Source: Sinohyriopsis cumingii (lineage: Eukaryota; Mollusca; Bivalvia; Unionida; Unionidae). From it: 64,000 nt of DNA. Shown in pieces: positions 35,900 to 48,560 of the stretch; within the stretch, counting starts at the first letter, position 1; each line of letters begins with the position of its first letter. The notes beneath the pieces are model-generated. The model saw only the letters and a program-made list of their open reading frames with translations, ran no database searches and was not told the DNA's origin. Location of the stretch: contig CM068825.1 of assembly GCA_028554795.2 (NCBI GenBank), forward strand, positions 98,325,451 to 98,389,450, read 5' to 3'. The position numbers and the translations under genes are program-made.

Positions 35900-37780
35900 A
35901 TGGAGCCAAAGTTTAGACCAGTATTATGTGCAAGAGTAAGAAAAGGGTGTTGCTATGGTTACCATAGCCAGTGCAATAAGTGTATGTACAACGTCGTGGC
36001 TAGGGTATGAGTACAGGCAGAGGACAACAACCTACCGTAGGCCGTTATATAAAAAGTTTAACATTGGTGTACGTTTCCAAACCAAGGACAGGCACCTGGA
36101 AAAGGTATTTATACAAATGTGGTCGCTATTGTATAAGTACAGTAAGTGAACAAGGACCTAAGAGATGCTGCCAGATAAAAGGCATAAGGTGTGTGTACGA
36201 CTTCCAACAGTTGACAAGGATATAGAAAAAGTGTTTGTACAGAGATGTGACAACACTAGGGCACAAGGACCAAAGGAAGTCTCTTAGGTCAGAGCAGAAA
36301 ATCTCAGTGTGTACGATTTGAAACAATGGATAAGGATCTATGAGATGTAATGTTTCAAAACCTTCACTAATGCAAATACACGTAGAGGACAGGAATCTAA
36401 GGAATGCTATTATAGAAAGGTCACAACCTTTGCGTATAATTTCATAACAAACACGGATGTATAATGTTCATTAATACTAAGCTCTGGCAATTGTAAGCGT
36501 ACATAGGACATGGACCAAACGAAGGCATCTATATAAATTGTATAGTCTTGTTGTGTGGCTTCAAACAGTGCACAAGAGATTTAAGATATGAATTTATTCA
36601 AACCCTTTTACAAAGTCCTCGAGATCCTACAGGTAGCGGACAAGGACATAAGGAACGTCGCTATAGACAAGGCCGAATTTTTGGGTATGATTCCAAAGCA
36701 TTGGCAAGGAACTAAAATATGTAGTTAATCAAGATCTTGGTATTGGATGAGTACATGCAGCGATCAAGGACATGGCAAACGTCTGTGTACGATTTCAATC
36801 AAAGCAAAATGACCTAAGATGCACACTTATTAAAAATCCTGGCGCTTGAATATTAGCAAAGGACGATAACCTAAGGAAGACTACTAAAGACAACGCATGA
36901 TACCTGTATATGATTTCAAGCAATGGACAAGGACATATGATATGTCTGTAGTCGAAACCGTGGCAATTGTATTAATATAGTCAGAGAAAAAAGTGTTAAA
37001 AGAGTTTAGTATAAAAAAGTTGTGAATATTGTGTATCATTTTCAGACCGTGAACAAATATCTAGAATACAAACGAGCCCTTGATGATTTTATGAGAACTG
37101 GCAGTAGGGAAGGACCTATGCAAGGTTTCTTTTCAAAAGCCAGAGTATTGTGTTTGATTAAATAAGCGTGACTTTTGTGAATGATTTATAGTTTTGGAAA
37201 ATGATCTAGGATAATGTATTTATCTAAAACTGGTGATTGTACGAGTGCAGGCTGTGGGCATTGAAATATGCAAGGTTTCTATTCAAATGTGTGGGTATTT
37301 GATTGCAGATGAGGGGAAACGTATATTAGTGACTTTATGGGGCAGATATGACTTTCGTATATTGATTCAAGCTATGAACAAATGTATAGGATAGTTATGT
37401 ATACAAAAGCCGTGACGGTTGTAAGAGTCTGGACAGCCGATGATATAACTTCATACAATGAACAAGGCCCTTGAGTAGGATACAATATAGAAATGTGCTC
37501 GTTTTTTAAAGATATTTTGAACTAGTGGATAACGATCATGCATATGTTTCTATAGAAGGGCTTGGATTTTCTGTTAGTACACACACTGGATAAAGACCTA
37601 GGAATTGTTTGCATAAAATAGTTCTACAGAATAGAGTGAACAGGGACCTAGGACATGTTTCCATATAAAGGCTGGATATGTACTGTACGTGTAGAGACAT
37701 TGGACACGGAACTAGGTATATTTACATTGGAAAGGCTTTGTAATTTATTTGATTACAGAAGGTGGATAAGGATCATTTTA
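35900..37780. repeat. Degenerate tandem repeat ladder of about 90-100 bp (copy 1)
   Basis: Recurring words appear in fixed order: cagtggacaaggacctaagg, then ctatagaaagg, then gtgtatgatttcaaac, then ggacaaggatctagg, then tatacaaaagccgtggcaa. Spacing varies and copies have diverged strongly, so this is an old satellite-like array carried inside the segmental duplication. Confidence 0.7.
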
Positions 37781-38994
37781 AATTACGGTAATTAGCAAAT
37801 AACATGGATATAGCTTTTGATCAACTCATACATTTGACAACTAAGCACATATTTGCATATAATTATTTCAAATCATCGATTCGTCCTAATAATAATATTT
37901 ACATATTTCATGTCAACAGCAAATTATAAGCATCATTATGATATAGTTATATTTTGTATCTGACATAATAAAATTCTCTGTAGAAACAAAAATGAAAGAG
38001 ATTAATGTCTTGATATATTTGTTCATAATAGATTAAAGTGTAACCCTTGTTAACAATATAAATCAGATTTAGGTGACTTATACGTGGGTCATAGTATATC
38101 CTCTCTCCCTCACTATCTAGTGTATAGTGGATTCATTTTAAACCAAAGACTTCCAAAATGTCAAATTCTTCAGAGAATAAGTAAAAAAGGAAATATGTTA
38201 AGCATCATACACACTAATAGAATTATTGTTTCTCAAAGGAATACAATAATATTACCAGCTTGTTCTAGATATACAGAATGAACATGCCGTAACTTTAAAA
38301 TATTATAGAAACTCGGGTTTCTAACGCAATTCATTTAGATTGGCAAGTTTGTCAACGTGCACATAGCGTAACCTGAAATTTAATTTTATGACCTTTGGGT
38401 CATTACATTGCTGGATAGAATTTTATGATTTATTTTATCATTTTATTGCTGGAAATAATTTCATGACTCTCTGATCATTACATTGATGAATATACAACTT
38501 TGCTATGTTCGCTCCCCTCATATTTCAGTGTAATGAGCCTACTGAAGTACAAGTAAACACCTGCTGTATAATTTCCTGAAGCTATTTATTTTAACTGCAT
38601 TACTAAGTATGAAAATTATTGTAATATCTATGCATAAGTAATATATTTTTTATATGCTTTAAAGTTTTAAAGATTATGTCTTGTAAAGAAGCTTTGCAAT
38701 GTGTTCGTAATTTATGTTTGATTGCCTGGCAAAGCTTCTGTGCTTAATTATGGATATAAGGAAGAAAAGTGCTATTCGAAAGGTTGTGTTTGCCTTATAA
38801 ACTTAGCAATGTCTTCATTAATTTAGCAGCAAGGGTTGCGTCTGCTTGTTGTCCTTACTACGTTTTAGTAACGGAAATATTTTTTTATACTATATTTATA
38901 TTACTGAACGTGTTGTCAACAGAAGAACATCATTTATGAATTATGTTAATGTGACGAGCATCAATTAATGAATTGAGGAATGTGTATTCGCTAT

Positions 38995-39210
38995 CAATGT
39001 TATTACTAGATTAATTAGATATTAATAACGCACATTGTATTAAATAAAAGTAATTAAATTAATATACAAACCCTTGCACAACATGTACATGTAAACACTT
39101 GAAGTGGGAATATGAACGGATAATTTTGACAAACCGTTAGAAATTTATAGAGGTAGGTGGATCATCATGCATATATCACATTAAAATTATCACTGGACTA
39201 TCAAGACACT
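38995..39210 (+). repeat. Dispersed repeat, copy 1 (pairs with 60215-60465)
   Basis: Shares gaagattaat-like starts, gtaattaaattaatata, gtaaacactt and tatcactggactatca with 60215-60465. It breaks the order expected from the segmental duplication, so it is a separate dispersed element. Confidence 0.6.
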
Positions 39211-39214
39211 TTTC

Positions 39215-40920
39215 TTTGATAATGAGGAACTGAGTGATAACGTACCGCAAAAGAAGAAATATGAATATCAGGACCTGATAAATCACAACCATCACTGTAG
39301 TATGTTTCTTTAAGTTGTTTTACCAAGTCTTACGATGAATGAATATGCAAAAGCTGTGTTTGACCCCAAAAGTGAAAAAGCGAGTGAACACGTCATTGCA
39401 TCCACTGTATTTGCTTCATAGTGACCCATGCCAAGTACGAAGAGAATCTTAGCAGAGGTTTAGGAAATAGATTCAACGTTAAACAAAACTTACGCGAATT
39501 GTTGATGATGAAAACACGATAACAGTGACCGATATCACTAATTTCCAACAAAAGGGACTCGTCATGAACACGAAATTGTGGCCTGCTGCCCTTATTTGTC
39601 ATCATGTTGTATAATGCTTTTAGGAATACAAATTGTTACCATGTTTAGTTCCCGTTTACAAGGACATACATGTAGCTAAGTAATGCTTTATGTGTCTCGA
39701 TGTTAATGCAGGTGACAGTGAGCATTGTCATGTATCACGAAATAGTGGTCAAATATCACAATTTGCAACAATACAAGTTTAACATGATTGACCCGACATC
39801 AAGGATATGATTCACTTTGTACGACTGGAACTAAAGAACAGACGTGATTCATGGTTAGCCCTCTAGAAATATTTACAGAGATGATTCACATTTTTTTTTA
39901 TTCTTGTTCATAATGAAATTGTATGCAGAACAAATTATAACATCCTAGTGGTTTGATAAAATTTACAAACTATTTGGAATAACCATACTTTAGAAATTGA
40001 TTGCATGTCTATTTTAATTTGCAATAGTTGTGTGTTTTTAATTTTAATGTCTCCTGATCAAGGAGAGTGTGTTTGCATATGATAGGGTAGGCCTCTGAAT
40101 TATCAATATTGTATTGCAATTGTCTAAATAAATTATTCTCATGTTTTATTTCTGTTGCATTTTTGTTCCCGTCTGCTGTTTTCAAATACTACTGGTGGTA
40201 AAAGTGGCATTCAAATTCTTTGGTAATTATAGGCCACATGGAAATGGTCACATGATATAAGGAGATAACTCCCCTAGTTCATTTTACTGATTAATGTTCT
40301 CTTAGAAGGAGTTACATCCCCTGATTATCTTGTCAAGAGAGAAAAAGAAATGGGGAGTGCAACACATGTAGAATGTAAAGCTTTATTTGACAGTGGATTA
40401 GCATCATTTGCACAAAACTAAAAGTTCTTTACAGCAAGATGCTTTCTTTCGAATGTGATCATCCTGAGTTCAGATCTTTCGATTTTTTAAAAATGGGTGT
40501 TCTGTTGTTAATAAAGGTAGCTATGTTTGGTGGTACAAACTAGAAATTTAGGTGAACATGCTTCAACGGTTTTTCAACAGATGAAATGTTGATTGATGTA
40601 CAGATGGTGTACTATGGATGGAGAACAGACAAAGTGAAACCGTAAGCTCACTTGACTTAATTTAGAGCTAGGTCAACTGAAACTCATTGAGAAATCAAGT
40701 GTGCTATCAAAATAAGTTGGTAAATCTGACCTACCTTTTCAGGTGTGAACAATAGTCCCTAAATGAATAAATGTAGAATCCATTTGATGTTCATGGACTA
40801 GCAATAAAAAAGTTAGTTTTTATATTCGGGTCATTCAGATTGACAATTCATTCCTGAACAATATCCCATGTGATTTCTGTTATGGTTCTTCAAGGTGTTC
40901 TAAAAATAAACATATAGTTT
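39215..40920. other. Non-coding stretch
   Basis: No gene recognised. The part up to about 40330 is still alignable in short blocks to 55.2-55.96 kb. Confidence 0.5.
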
Positions 40921-40925
40921 ATATG

Positions 40926-41040
40926 TGTCAGGCACAGGCACTTGATGTTGGGGTAAACTAATGTGTACCCTCACCATATAACATATGTATGGTGATGGTA
41001 CACATTAGTTTACACCAGAATCAAGTGCCTGTGGTGTCAG
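40926..41040. repeat. Near-perfect 115-bp inverted repeat (hairpin)
   Basis: The left arm contains aggcacttgatgttggggta, aactaatgtgtaccctcacca. The right arm read on the other strand contains aggcacttgattctggtgta, aactaatgtgtaccatcacca. The arms are about 50 bp with about four mismatches around a loop of about 10 bp (itself acatatgt). It could be a small foldback/MITE or a hairpin RNA locus. Confidence 0.85.
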
Positions 41041-41044
41041 AGAA

Positions 41045-42480
41045 ATTCATGTTTGGGGTCATACATTTAGTACGTACGCAAAATATTAGACATTCTCCTC
41101 TCCCCCTCCTCCTTGTAGCATGGTGTACATTTTTTTTAACCCTCCCCCATGCACATGTATGCTTTTGTTTAGTACACTATCCCCAGCCACGTACTTCACA
41201 GTTTATAGTTTTAACAGCACGATAAACAGTCATGTCCTTGGCTGTCAAATCAGTTTTGTAATGTGCGCTCCACATGATGCGTTTGATGTTGGCTTAGGAT
41301 GCATGACAAATGCCACATACTTAGCACAGTAATCTCTTAATCTCACTGTTTGAAAATGATGGACAGTAGCGGTCAAAGGAAGATTCCATCAGCACTTTTG
41401 CAGGTACTTATTCTATACGCTGTATCAGAGAACAAAACTATGGACTGTTTTGGAAGCTAGAAAAGGACTGAGCAGGCTATCAACTTGTTGACATATAGAG
41501 CTTCCGTTTACAGGTTAGAAATTATACATTGATGAATTCAATAACTAAATCTTAACTTTTTATATCCTTGATGCCTTTTGTTTCTAAATTTGGTAAGGGG
41601 GGAGGGGCATAAATACTGGGAAAGTGTGCGAATACTATAGGTTGTGTGTAGTTGGCTAAGGTATAAATATTTTACTGTTAGTAGCTATAATATAGTTTGT
41701 GGGTACGTATTACTTCGTGTTACTTCCCCATGCACAACCAAATGTTGCAATTTAAAAACCGAAAAATGCTCATACGAGTTCGTACATCTCATTCAACTCA
41801 AGCTGCTTGAAAACTATTATGTTTGTCCTGTCATGAAGATTTTGGTCAGTCTGACATCCCAATTTAACTGCTTTTTAATAACTTTCAGCTGCGGAATGAA
41901 AACTTCATTGATTTCATTTGTTGAAAAACGTCTTTAACTTCTAAAATTTCTAACATTCCAACCTAAATTTACCTGGAAATGTTATATAGCTTTATCTACT
42001 GTGACATTTGTATGCAGTGGTGTACTGAGGTTAGCAGAATTTATACAGAGCAAAGAATCGCTAAAATATGTGAAACTGGATCTCGATCACTTTTAATAAA
42101 AATATCAGGACTTCATCCACATAACCATTTTTATGATTATTGTTATCTCCATCCCATGTTAATAAATTTGTATCGTTTCACAAATCGTCTCATTATTGTA
42201 CAGGATGTCATTTTAAATGACAGCAATTTTTCAAAGTTTACTCTTTCATTTTATTTGCTTAATCAATTAAAAATTCGTTTCATCTATCTTTCTCTTTGAA
42301 ATATAGGTCTATTCAGCAGAGAATGGGAAACAGCATCTGATGTTACTAATTATATTTGACTGAACCAGGGTGTGTGTGTGTGTGTGTGTCTTCGTCGTTT
42401 AAACATTAAAGGATTCATAGTACGCGTAAAAGGCACATCGGACATTTGTTTATCGCTGTGCGGCGGTTAACTTCAGAATG
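41045..42480. other. Stretch without a supported gene
   Basis: Overlapping plus frames of 70-106 codons (40989-42299) are Cys/Phe/Leu-rich with no domain and no splice context. A short (GT)n lies at about 42371-42388. Confidence 0.45.
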
Positions 42481-42542
42481 TTTTGCTAGGTTTTGGCATT
42501 ACTGTACAATGTTTTCTTTTTTTCACTGATTCATCTGCAGTA

Positions 42543-42689
42543 AAAAGTCATGGTCCGGGAGCAACTGTTGGATGCTTAATAAATGTAGGCAACGTCGATA
42601 CGGAATTATTTTTTATCACAGTGATTGCTGTGCCAGATAAGCAACCGGAAAAGATGTTTTATCCACACGTAATAGTTCCTGGGCTCTGA
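42543..42689 (+). CDS. Possible terminal exon, unrecognised
   Basis: Follows a pyrimidine-rich tract and cag (tttcactgattcatctgcag). The open frame contains SHGPGATVGCLINVGNVDTE and FFITVIAVPDKQPEKMFYP, and ends at TGA 42687. It abuts a SINE directly. Composition is balanced compared with the flanks, but no family was recognised and no partner exon was found. Confidence 0.2.
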   Translation, partial: KSHGPGATVGCLINVGNVDTELFFITVIAVPDKQPEKMFYPHVIVPGL

Positions 42690-42703
42690 AGATGTCGCTC
42701 AGC

Positions 42704-43013
42704 GGATTTTTAACGTAACTTTAACAATTTTTAAGTCATATCGCACGATGTCTGCAGTGTGGCAGTTTATAGTGATGTCTAGCACTGGGGCATCGTGCCG
42801 CAGACATGTACCATGATGTTCCATCCAGTCACATTATCCTGACACCAGGCCGACCAGTCCTAACACTAACCTCTTAATGCTAAGCGCCTACCGGGGCAGC
42901 TGTTAGTACTATTTTTAAAAGTCTTTTTTATTTTGACTCGGCCGGGGTTCGAACCCGTGACTTCCCGCATTCAAGGCGGACGCTCTAACCGCTAGGCCAC
43001 CTCAGCAGTCCAT
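42704..43013 (-). mobile_element. SINE family 1, copy 3
   Basis: Full-length, with the best preserved B-box on the minus strand (complement of ggggttcgaacccgtgac at about 42945). The A-box region is the complement of ctctaaccgctaggccacc. The body includes ccgaccagtcctaacactaa. The head resembles a tRNA gene, but the 310-bp body and repeated occurrence mark it as a SINE. Confidence 0.93.
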
Positions 43014-43082
43014 GTGGGGATAATTCAAGCACATAAAAACCATTGTTCCAAGCGTATATATTAGCAGCGATACCAATGATAA

Positions 43083-43882
43083 GTCCTTCAAACATTGTAA
43101 ATATCACTAGCCTTACCAATGAGTACACATTGTAATAATTGAGTCCAATGCCCCCTTGGCCATTTCAAATTTTCAGCAACTGTTTTAAAACGAGTAAAAT
43201 ATTTGTCTACTTTTTTGGTTTGAAAGGGGGCACTAATCTAACATTCTTTGCAAGATCAAAATTTAAATTTGGATTTGAAGTGTGAATATACTTTTCACTT
43301 GCCAGCTCCATTTCTTTTATTCTAAATTGATGTTCCCTCTCTTTCTCTCGTTCTTCTTTATCTAACTGCATTTGCATTTGTTCTCTTTGTAACTGCATTT
43401 GTTTTTCTTTCTCTCTTTCCTGTCTCTCTCCTCTTTCTCCGATTGGAAATCCATTTGCTTTTTCTGTAACTGTATTTTTTCTTTTTGTAACTGCATTTGT
43501 CTTTCTTTCTCTTTTTCTTCCGCTTGTAATGCATTTGTTTTTCTTGTAACTGCATTTGCATCTCACTCTCTTTCTCTCTTTCTTCTTTCTGAAGTCCCAG
43601 CTCCCATAACTCCAATTCCATCTTGTATTTTAATTCCAATTTCTTTACTTTTGTGTCAGAGTCTGATAGAGACTTACGGATCGAAACCAAAGCACTTTTA
43701 TCAAAAACATTCTTTTCTACCAAATACTGAACCAAAAAATTTCTTATTTCTTGTTTCGTTAAGGAAGACTTTACCTCAGAAAGATCGTATTTTCTGGCAA
43801 GTTGAATCAATTCATCTTTTTTGAAAAGATCTAATTGTTCCTGGGTAGGATTTGAACGAAAGATTTCCACTTGTGATGACAT
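43083..43882 (-). pseudogene. Ty3/Gypsy-like gag fragment with SCAN-like domain
   Basis: From the ATG at 43882, MSSQVEIFRSNPTQEQLDLF begins a protein with an N-terminal SAP-like helix pair (LIQLARKYDL), a long Glu/Lys/Arg-rich coiled segment (KMELELWELGLQKEEREKE) and then, after a frameshift near 43370, NPNLNFDLAKNVRLVPPFKP. A second shift near 43207 gives KKVDKYFTRFKTVAENLKWP and HWTQLLQCVLIGKASDIY. FDxAKNxRLVPPFxxKxVDKYFxxFE is the start of the SCAN-like gag domain in fish and mollusc Gypsy elements. The text ends at about 43083, so protease, RT and integrase are missing. The charged low-complexity repeats explain the frame slips. Confidence 0.82.
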
Positions 43883-43993
43883 TTTAGAAAAAGCTTGCCG
43901 ATTTCACTAAACATTTCAAATACTTGGGGAATTCAAATTTGAAAAAAAAAACAAACAATGTTTTCTGAAATATTTTAGACAAAATTCATCATT

Positions 43994-44011
43994 ATCCCGG
44001 ACGAACCTCCA
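43994..44011 (-). promoter_or_regulatory. Retroelement primer-binding site (tRNA-Pro-like)
   Basis: On the minus strand tggaggttcgtccgggat lies 112 nt upstream of the gag ATG. It resembles the tRNA-Pro primer-binding site of gammaretroviruses (TGG...CTCGTCCGGGAT) and would pair with a tRNA 3' end. A plausible LTR end (..AACA, then a 6-nt spacer) sits just before it at 44018. The extent of the LTR beyond 44018 could not be defined. Confidence 0.65.
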
Positions 44012-44389
44012 TTTCAATGTTATCAGTTCTTTTAATGCCTTCACTAGGTGGCTTAGTCAACGTCAGCGGCTAGAGGTTTTCATGCACAGCATAATAACTG
44101 CACTCACTTTTTCTTATAAGCCTTACCCAGTTTTCGTCCTTATTTTTCCAGTATAATTCATGTTACTATTAATTTATCAGGAGGCATCGTACGTGTATTA
44201 GAAATTTATACAACAGCTTTTGAGCCTCTTTGACAAATCTGTATGACGTCTTTAGGCGGAATTTAATATTTTCTGTGATGTTACAAACACGCCATTGTTC
44301 GGAAAATATGATTCTCGTATTAGCTAGAATCACAAATGCTTTCACAATACTATACGCAACAATACTTGAAGGTTTCTACTCTCTCTATG

Positions 44390-44392
<3 letters not shown>

Positions 44393-44484
<92 letters not shown>

Positions 44485-44505
44485 TACATACATACATACA
44501 TACAC
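44393..44505. repeat. (TA)n-(CATA)n microsatellite
   Basis: About 40 TA repeats followed by six CATA-type repeats. Four overlapping frames (Tyr/Ile runs) on both strands are artefacts. Confidence 0.97.
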
Positions 44506-44997
44506 TGCTAGCTGTATTAGTGTATTGTTCTGAGGGAGGCACTTAATCGTAACTTCCCTTGGGTAGTCCGCTGCGGTGATTCTCTCGAGCGATTCCGTTA
44601 CTTGTACATGTATGTATGAAAACTTGTACATGTATGTATAAGTCTCTGCCTCCAACATTCATGTCTGAAATCAACTCTAGACCGATTCACGGGAAGCAAA
44701 CTCAACTCAAAACATTACTGAGTGGCATATACCATAATTTTCATGTTTGTTATCGAACGGAAATAAAATATATGTAATCTTCGCCAGTTGTATAATACAG
44801 AGAAACAGACTCAAAAAGACGTCCATGTTAAGCAGGGCAAACGTTTACATACCCAAACATAAATTTAACATTAAGCCGCCATTTTTGACAAGTCAGTGTG
44901 GTTAGACTTAATTTAGTGGGCTGAGTTTAAGTTTTCTGGTTATATGGCAGTATTTTATTCAGACAGAATACTGGTTCCAATTGTAATATGGTTTTGA

Positions 44998-45142
44998 GAT
45001 ATGGGAAATGCATATGTCACAGTGATATACAGAGATATGGGAAATGCGTATGTCACAGTGATATACAGAGATATGGGAAATGCGTATGTCACAGTGATAT
45101 ACAGAGATATAGGAAATGCATATGTTACAGTGATATGCAGAG
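44998..45142. repeat. 36-bp tandem repeat, four copies
   Basis: The unit is gatatgggaaatgcgtatgt followed by cacagtgatatacaga. The plus frame repeats MGNAYVTVIYRD and continues to 45333, and the minus frame is open too. It is in-frame by length only, with no other coding support. Confidence 0.92.
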
Positions 45143-45149
45143 TGCATAC

Positions 45150-45965
45150 TGTTTTGATGATGTATAATTTCCATGTTGAAAGCGGGTACCTCCATTTTCA
45201 TGTGCCATCGGATATATGGCAGAGTACATTATTAAATATGTATATTAAATGGACGATCACCTTTTTCTCACGATCAGTAAAACAATTGACGTTTCAGTCA
45301 TATACATACTTGGTAGTCAATATTTTCAATTAGAAGGACCGATATGTACTACTGGCAAAATTATAATTGTACGCTTTAGCAAAGATTTAACCTGCTTTAC
45401 TTCATCCACTGTTTACAGCAATTTTCAAATAATCTTTATACGGGACTCAGTTTTTTTCAATTATTGTCAGCAAAAAGAAAATAAGATACTGCGCAACAAA
45501 GCAAACAATTTAATAAAAGCTCATCGTACCCTTAAATATTTTCTGTCGTTTCCATGCATTTTTTATTTTACCACAGTGTGATTCCTGATTCATAAAAGAG
45601 TATTGTTTCCGTCATTGTGTATGGTACACAATTATGGCATTATAATGATTATACTAATAATCAAATAATCCTAGTTTAATGACTATCTGTGTACCTCTGT
45701 TTATAGTGATTATTTGTTGATTATGGGGAGTCGGTGCTGGTAAGATATTTCTCAGTTAACTAATATCTAGAAGCAGACGTCATAATGTATAGTATTCGCG
45801 AGACTTTACGATAACATGGATTAGTTTAATAAAATCGACCCTCCTTAATTTCGTAAGAAAAGGAATTATCTGGATATTCTAACATATACCTGTTCAGTAA
45901 TTTGAGATAGAATAATTCTTTCTATTAGGTGTTTGGATTATGTTTTAGTGCATGTTATGTGTGTA
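45150..45965. other. Stretch without a supported gene
   Basis: A 110-codon frame at 45249-45581 has no recognisable domain. AT-rich. Confidence 0.45.
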
Positions 45966-45969
45966 TGTG

Positions 45970-46280
45970 TGTGTGATTTGGATTCTTAGCGTAACTTTAA
46001 CAATTGTTCAGTCATATCGCTACGATGTAAGCAGTGTGACAGTTTATAGTGATATCTAGCACTGGATCATAATGCCGCAGACATGTAACATGTACCCAAT
46101 CACATTAACCTGACGCCAGGCCGACCAGTCCTAAAACTAACCTCTTAATATTGAGCGCCAAGCGAGGCAGCTGTTGGTACCATTTTTAGAAGTCTTTGGT
46201 ATAACTCGGCCGGAGTTCAAACCCGCGACCTCCTGCATCCGAGGCGGACTCTCTAACCACCAGGCCACCTGAGCGGTCCA
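45970..46280 (-). mobile_element. SINE family 1, copy 4
   Basis: Full-length. The left flank agtgcatgt (about 45948) and the right flank agtacatgt (about 46280) are a likely target-site duplication with one mismatch. The head contains the complement of ccaccaggccacctgagcgg. Confidence 0.9.
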
Positions 46281-46555
46281 GTACATGTCGTAAAGTACAG
46301 CTCTATTGACTGAAAAGGCTTACTGATGAGTCATGCGGACGTGAAGCAAACAACAACAAGAACAAACAACATGCAATTATGAAATTAGGGTCTTGTAAAT
46401 ATTGGGTCATTAGTGATTTGAGGAAAATTGTTGGTGGTATTCGCGCGTTTAAGAACCCTTCATTTGACAGATTATTGTCCTGATGTCCTTTGAAAAAGAG
46501 GAAACACGAATCTCAAGCTAGACGTGATCGTGAGATCCAATGAGCGTTAAAATAA

Positions 46556-46618
46556 CAACAACAACAACAATAATAATAATAATAATAATAAGAAGAAGAA
46601 GAAGAAGAAGAAGAAGAA
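46556..46618. repeat. Compound trinucleotide repeat (CAA)n(TAA)n(GAA)n
   Basis: Three adjoining trinucleotide runs that differ at the first base. Confidence 0.95.
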
Positions 46619-46624
46619 TTCATA

Positions 46625-48125
46625 GTCTGTACTAAATATATGTGATTTTTATTTTTGATTGTTTCCAACAGGTAACATGGCGTTAAATCCAAACAGCAAC
46701 TTCTGTTAAAAGTCGAAATTTAAATATGGCGAAATTGGCACTTTCTCATACATTGCAATTGACAAGTCAACCCGCTATGCAGATGAGGCGTCTAACCAAA
46801 CTTCTCGAGATATAATATCGTTGATATTATAAAGAGAAACACCATTTTCGTATATGTTACAATTTTATCTTACTTGGATTCCCAAATATAACAGATGTTT
46901 CCTACATTTTTAAATTTCATTATAAATAACCCAGAACGTATTAGAATAGTCTATATGGGCACTGTGACCTGTATCAATCCAAGTGTGGTTGGAATTTTGA
47001 TCATAGTTCAGCTTGGGAAAAAACGCATTAAATATAATATATTGAGAAATCATTGAAGGTCTGACCGCATAGCCAAGGCCTGTACACACTTCTTCCCCCG
47101 CCACCCACTCCATAGCAGTAAAAAGTAAACTTTTCTATGTTTCTATGAAATCTTGCTTACTGTTTTGTCTATGTGCACTAATTTTAGACAGCTGTCTTAC
47201 ATGGATGAAGAGGATATTTAAGCTTATAGTTGTTGAATCAGACGATACAGACTAGGCTGATGGTGGTGGACCGGTGGTGCGTTTCCGCATAGGGTGATTC
47301 CTGTAAATAGCGATGTATATGCACGAACATACCTTCCTATTGATCTTTTTTCTCTCAGTAAAAGAAAGATGCATAATACAACCAGCCGTAGTTAGCGTTA
47401 AAGAAATACAGCTGGTATAATTTAAATGCATTAAATATTTCCATTACTACATATTCATAAATCGATAGACTTTACAGTCAGAAAAGTCAGCACCACGAAC
47501 AAAGATAGGATGAATACTAAATTTACAGTAATTACGTGTCGTATTAATTAGTTAGTTAAAACCATTACGTTAAAAAAGCGAAGTTAGTGTTAAGTACAAT
47601 GTTTATCATTACACGTCTACACGTCCTTTACGGTCTTAACATATAAATCTAGCCATCATATTCGCATTTTCCGGTATGATGCACAGCAATGTTTCATTGA
47701 TTCTGTTTATCTTGCACTTCCCCGATACTTATTTTAGTTTATGATTGATCCGTCCTTCTTATCAATTGCTAATTATTTAAACTTACGAACATAAGTGCCG
47801 TCAATAGAACGCATTGTAAAGCTATCGAAAGACGAGATCTAAATTTCAAAAACTAAATGGATACTTAAATAAAAACTGAGCAGAAATTGAAGGGGTCCAG
47901 CGAACGCACGGGTCTAATAAATGTAATTTTGATACCATTTCATTTTCTGCATCTTTATCTAGTTAACTTTGTTATCTTCGATTTCCCCCTTTCTTGTTTC
48001 TGTTATTGGAACTTTGCGTTTCTTCTTCGAATTTAAATTCCGGGCACATTTTATCATGTATAATGTATATCGCATTAAAATTTTATCATGTATAATGTAT
48101 ATAGCATTAAAAGATGACGTGACTC
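46625..48125. other. Non-coding stretch
   Basis: A duplicated word ttttatcatgtataatgtat occurs at about 48049 and 48081. No gene is seen, and the 67-codon minus frame at 46910-47113 has no domain. Confidence 0.5.
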
Positions 48126-48129
48126 GACC

Positions 48130-48560
48130 CGACCCTCAGCGTTCTACCAGTCTTGATGTATGGTGTGGGCACGCGAATGCAAACCGCGGCGGTGGTTAAA
48201 AAGATCAATGCATTTTAATGGTGCCTCCGCAGCGTTCTTCGTGTCATACGCACCCAGTACATCACAAATGCAGAGATTAAAGACAGAACGAAGCAGTCAC
48301 CGGACATAGACACTATCAGGTCAAGACGCTTACATCTCTTTGACTACAATGGTCGAGCACCTCCTTGGACCACAATCGCTGCATTTAAAAAAAAACAGCA
48401 AGGGATGGAAGCGATCAGTGGGAAGACCGAAAAAGCATCTGACCAAGTGGTGGAGCAGGACCTTAAGGAGTTCGACCTCGGAATACTCACCGCATCTACT
48501 CGTGGAGACCTGCATCTACGGCTAGGCTGTCTCAGATGGGACGCTAATGATAACGGTGAT
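48130..48560 (+). pseudogene. LINE RT C-terminal fragment
   Basis: A continuous frame with one stop reads VLPVLMYGVGTRMQTAAVVK, then WCLRSVLRVIRTQYITNAEI, RSRRLHLFDYNGRAPPWTTI, and after a frame slip at an A-run GWKRSVGRPKKHLTKWWSR. The order LLYG-E-W, RRCLR-IL-I-W, I-RRL-WFGHV-R, GRPRK-W is the C-terminal region of endonuclease/RT LINEs. The rest of the element is missing, so it is an insertion fragment. Confidence 0.85.

Larger units (their letters stand above)
35495..40330 (+). repeat. Segmental duplication, copy 1
   Basis: Diverged copy of about 51430-55960, same orientation, offset about 16 kb. Landmarks in order are tggtatggtatggggtcc, aatgatcaaggagatat, the ladder of ggacaaggaccta words, tcgtcctaataataatattt, tgactctctgatcattac and ggagataactcccctagttc. 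Both copies have indels relative to each other. No coding capacity was found in either. Confidence 0.8.

Noticed and set aside
42930..43013. tRNA gene on the minus strand (A-box and B-box present)
   Set aside because: It is the head of a 310-bp SINE that recurs five times. The anticodon arm is not convincing, and the copies end in a common SINE body.
43399..43824. 141-codon plus-strand ORF rich in Phe, Ser and Leu
   Set aside because: It is antisense to the charged coiled segment of the gag fragment.
45001..45333. ORF with the MGNAYVTVIYRD repeat
   Set aside because: Four copies of a 36-bp repeat are in frame by length only, and no domain or splice context follows.
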